From: Pollutimonas sp035515055
GTDB lineage: Bacteria > Pseudomonadota > Gammaproteobacteria > Burkholderiales > Burkholderiaceae_B
NCBI GenBank assembly: GCA_035515055.1
Contig: DATJBV010000047.1
Coordinates: forward strand, 12,249 to 76,248
Length of the DNA: 64,000 nt
Direction of reading: 5' to 3'
This document shows positions 35,639-44,869 of the stretch, piece by piece. Made by a program: the position numbers and the translations under genes. Each line of letters begins with the position of its first letter. The first letter of the stretch is position 1. The notes beneath the pieces were generated by a model. It saw nothing but the letters and a program-made list of their open reading frames with translations. It did no database searches and was not told where the DNA came from.

Positions 35639-38140
35639 ATGCCCAAAGCAGATCCCCTGAGCCAGTACAAGGCCAAGCGCAATTTCGCTGTCACCACCGA
35701 GCCGGCCGAGGGCGGCGCGGCCAATGCCAACGCCCCCGCCTTCGTCGTTCAGAAACATTGGGCCAGTCGTCTTCATTATGATTTTCGCCTGGAGCTGGAT
35801 GGGGCCATGAAAAGCTGGGCGGTACCGAAAGGACCCAGCTACGACCCCGGAGACAAGCGGATGGCCATGCACGTGGAAGATCACCCGATCTCCTATAACC
35901 GCTTCGAAGGCACCATTCCGCCAAACCAATATGGTGCTGGAAAAGTGATCATCTGGGATAAGGGCACATGGCAAGCCATAGGCGACGCGCGCCGCGGATA
36001 CCGCGACGGCAAGCTGAAATTCGAATTGCACGGCCATAAGCTGCGCGGCAAGTGGGCGCTCGTGCGCATGAAAGGCAAGTCGGAAAAGCAAGACCCATGG
36101 CTGCTGATCAAGGAGAAGGACGAATTCGTGCGACCAGCTGGAGAGTTCAGCGTAGTGGACGAAATGCCTGATAGCGTCGCCGGCGCATCCGTTGCGGGCG
36201 GGATGGACGGGAAGGCCGAACCAAATGCCGCCGCAGCCACGTCGGCTGCGGCATTGCCGGACAGTTTCCAGCCCGAACTTGCCACCCTTGTCGACGCTCC
36301 GCCCAAGAATACCGACGAGTGGCTGTACGAGATCAAGTTCGACGGCTATCGCCTGCTAGCGCGGATCGAGAAGCAAAAGCCGCGCCTGTATACGCGTAAC
36401 GGACACGACTGGACGGGCAAGCTCAAGGCCTTGTCTAACGCGCTGGCCCGGATGAAGCTGCCGGACGGCTGGTACGACGGGGAAATCGTTGTGCTCGACG
36501 AGCAAGGCTTGCCTAATTTTCAGGCCTTGCAAGGCGCCTTCGATGCCGCGCGCACATCCACTATTGTTTATTACCTTTTCGACCTGCCGTTTTGCGACGG
36601 GACGGACTTGCGCCGTCTGCCGCTGGTCGAGCGGCGTGAGCGCCTGGCCGCGGTGCTGGAAAAAGCGAGCGCAGACCCTGAAGGCTCCGTACGCTTCAGC
36701 GATACCTTCGAGGTGGATGTGCGTCATATCGTGGCGTCGGCTTGCAAGCTGGGACTGGAAGGCGTCATCGGCAAGAAGAAATCATCGCCTTACGTATCGC
36801 GTCGGTCCGCCGACTGGATCAAGCTCAAATGCAGCCAGCGGCAGGAGTTCGTGATAGGAGGGTATACCGATCCACAGGGAGCGCGGTCGGGCATCGGTTC
36901 GCTGCTTCTGGGGGTGCACGACGATCGCGGCAATTTACGCTACGCGGGCAACGTGGGAACGGGGTTCAACGCTAAAAGCCTGGATGTCATCCGCAAAAAG
37001 CTCGAAGCCTTGCACACGGAGACACGGCCATTTCATGCCGCCACCGGCATCGACAAGAAGGCGCACTGGGTGAAGCCGAAATTGCTGGCGGAGGTTTCAT
37101 TCGCTCAATGGACAAACACCGGGCGCATACGCCATTCTGTCTTCCACGGCCTGCGCGACGACAAACCGCCAAGTGCCATCATCCGGGAGACCGCCATGCC
37201 AGCGCAATCGCCTACTCAACCCCATCATCCGATGCCACCGTCCGTTCCTGAATCGGCCATCTCCAAGTTGAAGGTGACACACCCGGAACGGGTGATTGAC
37301 GAAAGCACGGGTATCACTAAGATAGATTTAGTTCGCTACTACGGCCTCGTCGCGCCGCTGATGCTCGAGCACCTGAGAGGCCGGCCAGTTTCGCTCGTCC
37401 GGGCACCTTCCGGCGTGAAGGGTCAAATGTTCTTCCAGAAACACCTGGAAACGGCAAAAATGACCGGCGTTCGCCAATTATCGCCAGACCTGGATCCCGA
37501 TCACGAGCCGCTGATGGAAGTCGTATCCGCCCAAGGCCTGCTGAATGCGGCCCAAATGAACGTGATCGAGTTCCACACGTGGAATGCCATAAAGACCGTC
37601 ATAGCCAAGCCCGACCGCATGACCTTCGACCTGGATCCGGGCCAGGGCGTGGAGTGGACCGCCATGCGGGAGGCGGCACTCATCATGCGCGCCTTCCTCA
37701 ATGAACTGGAACTGGTGTCATTCGTGAAAACCAGCGGCGGCAAGGGCTTGCATGTCATCGTGCCATTGAAACGGCGCCTGGGCTGGGATACGGTCAAAGA
37801 TTTTTCCCAGGCCATTGTCGTACACCTTGCCAAAACCCTGCCCCAACGCTTTTCCGCCAAAAGCGGGCCGCGCAACAGGGTGGGCAAGATTTTTATCGAC
37901 TACCTGCGCAATGGTTTTGGCGCGACCACGGTATGCGCATGGTCCGCGCGCGGCCGACCCGGAATGGGAGTATCCGTGCCGCTGTCATGGAACGAGGTGG
38001 AACACCTCGCCAGCTCGTCGCAATGGCATGTGCGAAACATTCATGAGCGCCTCGACGCCGGCAATGCACCGTGGGCGGATTACGATGCATCGGCGCAGGC
38101 ATTGGGGCCGGCCATGAAGACCCTCGGGTTCAAGCCGTAG
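35639..38140 (+). CDS. ligD: Multidomain DNA ligase D (PE-LIG-POL)
   Basis: End-processing and sealing enzyme of bacterial end joining, 833 residues, with the domain order of Pseudomonas LigD. The N-terminal 3'-phosphoesterase (about 10-165) has the metal residues His40, His46 and Arg50 in HWASRLHYDFR and His82. The ATP-dependent ligase (about 215-520) has nucleophile Lys233 in EIKFDGYR and DWIKLK near its end. The C-terminal primase/polymerase (about 550-830) has the catalytic pair Asp664/Asp666 in TFDLDPGQG and KTSGGKGLHV. It is co-transcribed with ku. All three catalytic centres look intact. Confidence 0.96.
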   Translation: MPKADPLSQYKAKRNFAVTTEPAEGGAANANAPAFVVQKHWASRLHYDFRLELDGAMKSWAVPKGPSYDPGDKRMAMHVEDHPISYNRFEGTIPPNQYGAGKVIIWDKGTWQAIGDARRGYRDGKLKFELHGHKLRGKWALVRMKGKSEKQDPWLLIKEKDEFVRPAGEFSVVDEMPDSVAGASVAGGMDGKAEPNAAAATSAAALPDSFQPELATLVDAPPKNTDEWLYEIKFDGYRLLARIEKQKPRLYTRNGHDWTGKLKALSNALARMKLPDGWYDGEIVVLDEQGLPNFQALQGAFDAARTSTIVYYLFDLPFCDGTDLRRLPLVERRERLAAVLEKASADPEGSVRFSDTFEVDVRHIVASACKLGLEGVIGKKKSSPYVSRRSADWIKLKCSQRQEFVIGGYTDPQGARSGIGSLLLGVHDDRGNLRYAGNVGTGFNAKSLDVIRKKLEALHTETRPFHAATGIDKKAHWVKPKLLAEVSFAQWTNTGRIRHSVFHGLRDDKPPSAIIRETAMPAQSPTQPHHPMPPSVPESAISKLKVTHPERVIDESTGITKIDLVRYYGLVAPLMLEHLRGRPVSLVRAPSGVKGQMFFQKHLETAKMTGVRQLSPDLDPDHEPLMEVVSAQGLLNAAQMNVIEFHTWNAIKTVIAKPDRMTFDLDPGQGVEWTAMREAALIMRAFLNELELVSFVKTSGGKGLHVIVPLKRRLGWDTVKDFSQAIVVHLAKTLPQRFSAKSGPRNRVGKIFIDYLRNGFGATTVCAWSARGRPGMGVSVPLSWNEVEHLASSSQWHVRNIHERLDAGNAPWADYDASAQALGPAMKTLGFKP

Positions 38141-38223
38141 GTCCATAACTTGCAGACAGATCGAATTCCCGCATGGCCATGGCCGCCCACCGCCGAGTCC
38201 ATTTCCCGCCAAGGAGAATTCAA

Positions 38224-39243
38224 TTGAAGAAGATCAACCTGAAACCATTGAATCAACAAGTCATCGTCATCACCGGCGCCAGCAGTGGCATAGGGCTCGC
38301 CACAGCACGGGAAGCCGCCCGCCGCCGAGCCCGACTGGTCCTGGCAAGCCGCAATAGACAAGCACTGGATGCACTGGTCGAAGAATGCAAGGCCATGGGC
38401 ACCGATGCGATTGCCGTCACAGCCGATGTTGGCGTGCAGGAAGATCACCAGAAAATCTTCGATGCCGCCATGACCGCCTTTGGCGGCATCGAGACCTGGG
38501 TTAATAATGCCGGCGTCACAATCTACGGCAAGGTGGACGAAGTGGCAATCGAAGACCAGCGCCAATTGTTCGAAACAAACTTCTGGGGCGTCGTGTATGG
38601 ATCGTTGATGGCCGTGCGTCACTTGCGACAGACCGGCGGTGCGTTGATCAATGTAGGCAGTGAAGTATCGGATCAAGCCGTGCCCCTGCAAGGTATGTAC
38701 TCGGCATCCAAGCATGCCATCAAAGGCTTCACCGATGCGCTTCGCATGGAACTCGAGGCCGACGACGCGCCAGTCTCGGTAACATTGATCAAACCGGCAT
38801 CCATCGATACCGCGTACGTCGAGCATGCGAAGAATTACCTGGATGTCGAACCTCAGCTTCCTCCGCCCATATACAGCCCGAAGGCAGTCGCCGACGCCAT
38901 CCTGTACGCGGCCGAACACCCCATGCGCGACATCTTTGTGGGTAGCGCGTCGCGAGCAATGTCGGCATTGAGCCGCATGCCGACGCTTGCGGACAAACTG
39001 CTGGGCAGGACGATGATCCGCGCCCAGCGCTCGGACCGGTTGGCCCAGCCCAGGCACGATGCCTTATGGGACGCGGGCGAAACACTGCGGCAAGATACCT
39101 ATACCGATCGCCACGTGCGTGCGGCCAGTCTATATACCGAAATGAATACGCGGTGGCGCGGGTTGATGTTGGCAGGCGCGGGCCTTGCCGCCTTGTACAC
39201 CGCCCTGCACTGCCTGCCTAAAGCCAAGGATCGCGGCCGGTAG
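38224..39243 (+). CDS. Classical short-chain dehydrogenase with a C-terminal membrane segment
   Basis: NAD(P)-dependent oxidoreductase of unknown substrate, 339 residues. The cofactor motif TGASSGIG is at 17-24, NNAG at 94-97, and the catalytic residues are Ser146, Tyr159 and Lys163 (YSASK). About 90 extra residues follow the Rossmann fold and end in a hydrophobic helix (GLMLAGAGLAALYTALHCL) and a basic tail, suggesting membrane anchoring. I chose the TTG at 38224 because AAGGAGA lies eight bases upstream; an in-frame start at 38173 lacks one. It lies 83 bases after ligD on the same strand, so co-transcription is possible. A functional link to repair is not evident. Confidence 0.85.
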   Translation: MKKINLKPLNQQVIVITGASSGIGLATAREAARRRARLVLASRNRQALDALVEECKAMGTDAIAVTADVGVQEDHQKIFDAAMTAFGGIETWVNNAGVTIYGKVDEVAIEDQRQLFETNFWGVVYGSLMAVRHLRQTGGALINVGSEVSDQAVPLQGMYSASKHAIKGFTDALRMELEADDAPVSVTLIKPASIDTAYVEHAKNYLDVEPQLPPPIYSPKAVADAILYAAEHPMRDIFVGSASRAMSALSRMPTLADKLLGRTMIRAQRSDRLAQPRHDALWDAGETLRQDTYTDRHVRAASLYTEMNTRWRGLMLAGAGLAALYTALHCLPKAKDRGR

Positions 39244-39255
39244 GCAGACGGCACT

Positions 39256-40112
39256 TCAGGGTGTGCAGGTTTCCAGGAAGCCGAGCACACCGGCATTGAA
39301 CACCTCGTTGCGGTCGCCGGTGATCATGTGGCCGGCGCCCGCCACTTCGAAAACCCCGAGCTGCGGCAGGTAACCACGCAGTTCCTCGATTGCATGGTCG
39401 GTAATCAGGTCGCTGTTCATGCCCCTGACAAGCAATACGGGAACCGTGATGCGGCCGCATGCCCTATGCAATTCCTCGGCCAACGCGTCGCCCTGCGCCA
39501 CATCCGTCCTCTCGAAGAAGACTGGATCCCAGTGCCAATAGAGGCGGCCATCTTCGCGCTTGCGCAGATTCTTCATGAGCCCGCTGATGTCGCGCGGACG
39601 CGGTCGCTGCGGGTTGTACAAGGACACCACGTCGGCCGCCGCCTCTATGTCGGCAAAACCACCTTTATGGCCTTGGAGAAAGTTGATGATGGTATTGGTT
39701 CCCGCCGCGTCGAGCCGCGGTACCACGTCTACGAGAACCAGGGCGCTGGCTATGGACTCGCCTCCCTGCCCAAGCGCATGCATGGACGTGATGCCGCCCA
39801 TGGACGCGCCGACTAGCACCGGCTTCGTGGACAGCGTGCCGAGCACCTGCCGCAAATCGGACGCCAGGACATCGAGCGAATATTCGCCATTGGGCGACCA
39901 GTCGCTTTCACCGTGACCGCGCGCATCCAGGCTGACCACATGGTAGCCCCGGTTGACCAATTCCTGCATGGTGTTGCGCCATGAATAACGGGTTTGTCCG
40001 CCGCCGTGCAATAAGACGACAGAGGGCAGATGCGACGCGCCCCCGATGTCGGCCGCTAGCCGAACACCGTCGTGAGCCACAAATGAATGCGAAGTAATTT
40101 CCATGGGTGGCA

Positions 40113-40116
<4 letters not shown>
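39256..40116 (-). CDS. Alpha/beta hydrolase, last gene of the LIV-type transporter operon
   Basis: Probably a cytoplasmic esterase, lactonase or C-C hydrolase, 286 residues. The oxyanion region is LLHGGGQTRYSW, the nucleophile Ser105 sits in GASMGG, and His263 in GAGHMITGD completes the triad. A cap domain lies about residues 130-215. The ATG at 40116 overlaps the livF TGA (ATGATG), so it is translationally coupled to the importer. This suggests that it acts on the imported compound or its first product, for example hydrolysing an ester or a lactone. The family cannot be resolved to a substrate from sequence alone. Confidence 0.87.
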
Positions 40117-40828
<712 letters not shown>

Positions 40829-40832
<4 letters not shown>

Positions 40833-41581
40833 GCCGCAGCCCCTCCCAGGTATGCATCGATGACGGCAGGATTCTGCCTGATTTCTTCGGGACTGCCGCT
40901 GGCAAGTTGCTTGCCATGATGAAGGACAACGATACGGTCGCAGATCGCCATGACGGCCTGCATATTGTGTTCAACAAACAAGATGGAAACTCCAAATTCA
41001 TCGCGCAGCCGCCGGATGACCGCTACGGCTTCCGTTGCTTCGGTCTGGTTCAAGCCGGTAAGCGGTTCGTCCAGGCACAAGAGCTTGGGACGACTGGCGA
41101 ACGCAATCGCCAGACTGAGCATGCGCTGGCGGCCATGCGGCAAGTTGCACGCCAGCTCGTCGAGAACGTGTTCCAGTCCAAGAACCGTGGCCGTTTCGTG
41201 GACTCGCGCCACGCGTTCGGCCTTGGACCTTATGCTTTGATAAGTGCCTACATAAATATTGTCGTAGACGGTCATATCGCTTAGCAGGCTGGCATGCTGG
41301 AATGTCCGCACCAGGCCGCGCCTGGCGGCCTTCCACGGCGCTCCGCCTTCCAGGCTTTTCCCCATGAATATAATTTCCCCTGAGGTAAGCCGAAGAAAGC
41401 CGCTAAGAATATTGAACGTTGTGCTTTTCCCTGCTCCGTTGGGACCGATAAGGCCAAGGATCTCGCCTTCATGCAGATCGAAGGACAAGTCGGAAACGGC
41501 GACCAGTCCACCAAAATGACGCGATATGCGTCGCGTACTGAGCAGTATTGGCGCACCTGCTGTCGGAATAGAATTAATCAT
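40829..41581 (-). CDS. livG: LIV-type ABC transporter ATP-binding protein (LivG-like)
   Basis: Second ATPase of the importer, 250 residues. Walker A is GPNGAGKST, Walker B is LLCLDEPLTGL and the switch region is ILFVEHNMQAVM. The signature motif is atypical: LPHGRQRMLSLAIA occupies the place of the usual LSGGQQ-type sequence, as in other LivG proteins, which have LPYGQQR. It overlaps livM by eight bases and livF by four. Confidence 0.93.
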
Positions 41582-42527
41582 GGCGGGCGTGCCTCCGTGG
41601 TGTGGTTTCGCTGCCGACGCGTATCATGCCAACTTGCTCCAGGCGTCCGAGCAGGCCCTGCGGCAAGGCCAACATGGCCAGCACAATAATTGCGCCGTAG
41701 AACAACTGGTCGTAGGACCCAAAGCCGAGCAGGAACTGCGATACGACCGTAAGGACCGCCGCCCCGATGACGGGGCCGACCGGCTCGTCTTCCCCGCCAA
41801 GCTTCACATAAGCCAACGCAAACACCGAAAGCATGAACCCGAAATCTCCCGGACTGATAACGGTGTTCATATGCGCATACAAGCCGCCGGCAATCCCGGC
41901 AATGACGCTGGCGATGGTCAGGCAAAGCACGCGCATGGACAGGACGTCGATGCCCACCGAGCGGACGACCGCCTCTTTATTCTTGATTGCCCGGAAAACC
42001 GTGCCGAGTGCTGAGCGCTCGACCAGTGCCATGACTATCACCAGCAGGATGCACATGGCCACTACCAGCGCCGGATAATAGGGTTCCAGCCATACAGGGA
42101 CGAGCACGCCCAGAATTCCATTATTCCCGCCGAGGGCAGGCGTCTCTATATATATAAGGCGCACAATTTCGGAAAACGCAAAACTGATGAGCATGAAGTA
42201 GGCGCCGAAGGTGCGCATCGTCGTGTAGCCCAACGCCACGGCCACGACGCCCGCGACGCCGCCCGCCGCGGGGATGCTGGCCCAAAGCGGCCAGCCCCAG
42301 ACCGTATTAAGGTAGCCGGCGGTATAGGCGCCCATGCCGTAGAAGGCGCCCGTGGCAAGATTGAACTCGCCCACGAGCATGACGAATCGCATGGCCGATG
42401 CGATAACAATCGCCAGGGCACCCCAGACAATGACTTGCACCGCGAAGCTGGCGGGCATGACGAGACAATAAAGCGCCAGCGCGAGGCCCAAGGCCAGGAC
42501 TAGACGAGAAAAATTATTTGACGACAC
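41574..42527 (-). CDS. livM: LIV-type ABC transporter permease (LivM-like)
   Basis: Inner-membrane permease of the importer, 317 residues and eight to ten helices. The conserved region is GAYTAGYLN near residue 68 and VKLGGEDEPVGPVIGAAVLT, which contains the ATPase-coupling loop (normally GGxGTxxGPxxGA; here with Glu-Asp-Glu-Pro-Val). It overlaps livH by 14 bases at its start and livG by eight at its end. Confidence 0.92.
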   Translation of the reverse strand: MSSNNFSRLVLALGLALALYCLVMPASFAVQVIVWGALAIVIASAMRFVMLVGEFNLATGAFYGMGAYTAGYLNTVWGWPLWASIPAAGGVAGVVAVALGYTTMRTFGAYFMLISFAFSEIVRLIYIETPALGGNNGILGVLVPVWLEPYYPALVVAMCILLVIVMALVERSALGTVFRAIKNKEAVVRSVGIDVLSMRVLCLTIASVIAGIAGGLYAHMNTVISPGDFGFMLSVFALAYVKLGGEDEPVGPVIGAAVLTVVSQFLLGFGSYDQLFYGAIIVLAMLALPQGLLGRLEQVGMIRVGSETTPRRHARHD

Positions 42528-43398
42528 GGCCGAGTAATCCTTGTGGGCGAAAAATCAAGACAATGGCCACGACCATGAACATGACGATGGTTGCCGTGGG
42601 CAAATCGAAGTAGTAGGAGCCGAAGCTCTCTACCGTTGCTATCAGGAAACTGGCAATGATGGCGCCGCTGATACTGCCCAGACCTCCGATGATGACAATC
42701 ATGAAGCCTTTGATGAGGAACTCGCCTCCCATGGAGGGCAATATGACGGCAAGCGGCGCGATCAGGCCGCCGGCGAGCGCCGATAGAGCCGTACCGAGCA
42801 GGAATCCGTAGGCGGCGATTTTCCGGTACGGGATGCCTTGCAATGCCGCCGCTTCACGATCCAGAGCCACGGCACGCAACGCGACCCCGAGCTTCGTTCG
42901 CAACACAACAAAAAGCAGGCCCACCGTCGTAATGAGCGCCAGCACGCAAATAAGCAACTTCTGCAATGCGACGGCCCCACCGAAAATTGATATGGTGCCG
43001 TCCACAAGCGGCTCAACCGAGCGCGGATAGCCACCGAATATGCCTTGCATGACGCCTTGCAACATCAGGACCAAGCCAAGCGAGATGATGAATCCGGACG
43101 TCTCGTCGCCCAGGAACCGTGCGAAGCCAAAGCGAAAAATTAACGCCGCCAAGATGAGCAATACCAGCATGGACGCCACGAAAGCAAGCAGGTACTGGGG
43201 AATTAGCGGCAAATCCAGGCGGCTGCTCATCCATCCCACTTGAACGGACACGAGGATGGCAGTCAGGCTGAAGAACTCGCCGTGCGCAAAATTGATGATG
43301 CGCATGACGCCGAATATAAGCGTCAACCCCAATGAGAAAAGCACATAGACTGCGCCTATCTGGATAGCGTTGACCAATAACTGAACAAGGGTGTCCAT
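42514..43398 (-). CDS. livH: LIV-type ABC transporter permease (LivH-like)
   Basis: Second permease of the importer, 294 residues, eight helices. Family marks are GLTLIFGVMRIINFAHGEFF near the N-terminus and the coupling loop GGLGSISGAIIASF. ATG 43398 has AAGG about eight bases upstream; the frame is open 126 bases earlier, into the hairpin spacer after livJ, which is excluded. Confidence 0.93.
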   Translation of the reverse strand: MDTLVQLLVNAIQIGAVYVLFSLGLTLIFGVMRIINFAHGEFFSLTAILVSVQVGWMSSRLDLPLIPQYLLAFVASMLVLLILAALIFRFGFARFLGDETSGFIISLGLVLMLQGVMQGIFGGYPRSVEPLVDGTISIFGGAVALQKLLICVLALITTVGLLFVVLRTKLGVALRAVALDREAAALQGIPYRKIAAYGFLLGTALSALAGGLIAPLAVILPSMGGEFLIKGFMIVIIGGLGSISGAIIASFLIATVESFGSYYFDLPTATIVMFMVVAIVLIFRPQGLLGRVVK

Positions 43399-43417
43399 TC
43401 GCTGACCTTTGTATGCG

Positions 43418-43439
43418 CCTGGGGTGCGCGCACCCCAGG
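43418..43439 (-). promoter_or_regulatory. Perfect palindrome between the binding-protein and permease genes
   Basis: Eleven-base arms (CCTGGGGTGCG and its complement) make a perfect 22-base palindrome, 20 bases after the livJ stop and 20 before the livH start. There is no T-run. Hairpins here commonly protect the upstream binding-protein mRNA or partly end transcription, giving more binding protein than permease. Confidence 0.65.
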
Positions 43440-43459
43440 GACGTAGTGACGGGCGGGTA

Positions 43460-44650
43460 TTACTTGCCGAGTTTTTTCTGAAGTTCCGCGGGGTTGATGC
43501 GCTCGATCTCGACTGCCACACCATCCTTGACTTGGCTGATGATCACCGGCAGCAGCATCTGGTTCGGCATCCCGTAGGTATCTTTGAGTCCAAAACCGGC
43601 CGGCCCGTAAGACGACTCGAACACCGTCTCGGGCAATGCCTTCGCCAGCACGAGCGGATCGATCGTGCCCGTTTTCTCGATAGCCGCTTTCAAGGCGGCG
43701 ATCGAATCCCAGGGACTGATAGTGACTTGGTCTAACGGCTGTTTAAGCTCGGTCAGCGCCCGGCTGTTGAGCTCACGCTCGAGGGGGGTAGCATTGGCCG
43801 ACCCGAAAGTGGCGGCTAGGCCAAGATAAACACCTTCGGCAGCTTTTCCGCCGGTGCTTACCAAGGCGTGCGACCCGGATCCGGCGGGCGCCAGCTTGAC
43901 GCCGTCCCAGCCCTGAACAGCCAATTCCTTGAATAATTGGCCGGCATTGGGCAATGGCATGCCGCCCACGTCGACGATGTCGGGCTTCGTTGCGGCGACC
44001 CTGGTGGCGATCGGCGAAAAGTCGGTCGTACTGCGGTCCACAAGGTCGTTTCCGACAATTTCGTAGCCCATGCTTTCCCAGACGGCCACCGATGCGGCCT
44101 GTATGTCCTGGCCAGTGGCGTCGTTGGGATTCAACACGGCAACACGCTTGGCCTTGGGATATGTTTCCTTGATGTAGGAATACATAGGCTCAAGAATCTC
44201 GCCGGGGCTGTTAAGCATGGTGAAAGTCAGAGGAAACTTTTCGCCCCTTAACCTTTTGCCCCAGGCGCCGGTGAAATGCAGCACGCCACGACGCTCGGAC
44301 AGCGCCTGAAGGGCACTGACCGCCGCCGTGGACTGCGTGGCAATAATGTGCTTGATGCCGTCCCGGACGATTAATGTTTGCGCAACCTTGGCGCCTTCCG
44401 TGGCGGTGTACTTGTTGTCGTACGCCACGATCTCGAGTTTGTAAGTCTTACCATCCGCCTTGATGCCGCCCTGATCATTGATGTGCTTGGCGGCTTGTTG
44501 GGCCGTCCAGACAGCCGCCGTGCCATAAAACGCGCCCGGGCCGGACAGGATCGCAGACATGCCGAGCTTCAGCGTTTCGTCCGCCTGCGCAGGAGCGCCA
44601 ACCGCCAGGGCCATTGCCGCGACTGCCAACATTGCCTTGATGCTTTTCAT
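43460..44650 (-). CDS. livJ: LIV-type periplasmic substrate-binding protein
   Basis: Periplasmic receptor of the ABC importer and first gene of its operon, 396 residues. The signal peptide (about 1-24: MKSIKAMLAVAAMALAVGAP, then AQA) precedes the mature ADETLKLGMSAILSGPGAFYG. The two-lobed type I fold is complete; ATQSTAAVSALQALSERRGV forms part of the ligand cleft. ATG 44650 has GGAGG seven bases upstream; a longer frame with 24 extra residues has none. The sequence resembles receptors for aromatic or other organic acids as much as Leu/Ile/Val receptors, so its ligand is open. It is divergent from the carboxyltransferase gene. Confidence 0.92.
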   Translation of the reverse strand: MKSIKAMLAVAAMALAVGAPAQADETLKLGMSAILSGPGAFYGTAAVWTAQQAAKHINDQGGIKADGKTYKLEIVAYDNKYTATEGAKVAQTLIVRDGIKHIIATQSTAAVSALQALSERRGVLHFTGAWGKRLRGEKFPLTFTMLNSPGEILEPMYSYIKETYPKAKRVAVLNPNDATGQDIQAASVAVWESMGYEIVGNDLVDRSTTDFSPIATRVAATKPDIVDVGGMPLPNAGQLFKELAVQGWDGVKLAPAGSGSHALVSTGGKAAEGVYLGLAATFGSANATPLERELNSRALTELKQPLDQVTISPWDSIAALKAAIEKTGTIDPLVLAKALPETVFESSYGPAGFGLKDTYGMPNQMLLPVIISQVKDGVAVEIERINPAELQKKLGK

Positions 44651-44774
44651 TTTGTTCCTCCAAAGAGTGGTCGTGTGGTCGGTAAAGAACCGCCTGCTAC
44701 TTGTAGTTATTAGAGACTTCAACAGCAGACTAACACCAACTTTCTGACGTGTCGAGAAAAAAGTGATTTAACAT

Positions 44775-44790
44775 TCATTGTTCATTTTTT
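44775..44790 (+). promoter_or_regulatory. Candidate operator, copy 1 (TCAWTGTTCATWWWWT)
   Basis: TCATTGTTCATTTTTT lies in the 219-base spacer between livJ and the divergent carboxyltransferase gene. It matches a sequence in the other divergent spacer of the island at 12 of 16 positions; the four differences are all A/T swaps. It abuts a perfect -35 box at 44792. Confidence 0.4.
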
Positions 44791-44791
44791 G

Positions 44792-44821
44792 TTGACAGGC
44801 CGCGTCGGGTGCTGGCATAGT
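44792..44821 (+). promoter_or_regulatory. Candidate promoter of the carboxylase operon
   Basis: A perfect TTGACA at 44792-44797 and a weak CATAGT at 44816-44821, 18 bases apart, would start transcription about 40 bases before the ATG at 44870. The candidate operator lies directly upstream. Confidence 0.4.
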
Positions 44822-44869
44822 CTGGCTGATTACATCGTCCATCTTGTTCAGCGAGCAACCGAAATCACC

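Noticed and set aside
44651..44869. Classical PsrA or FadR operator at the livJ/carboxylase spacer
   Set aside because: No GAAAC-N4-GTTTC-type palindrome is present; only the TGTTCAT motif shared with the other spacer.
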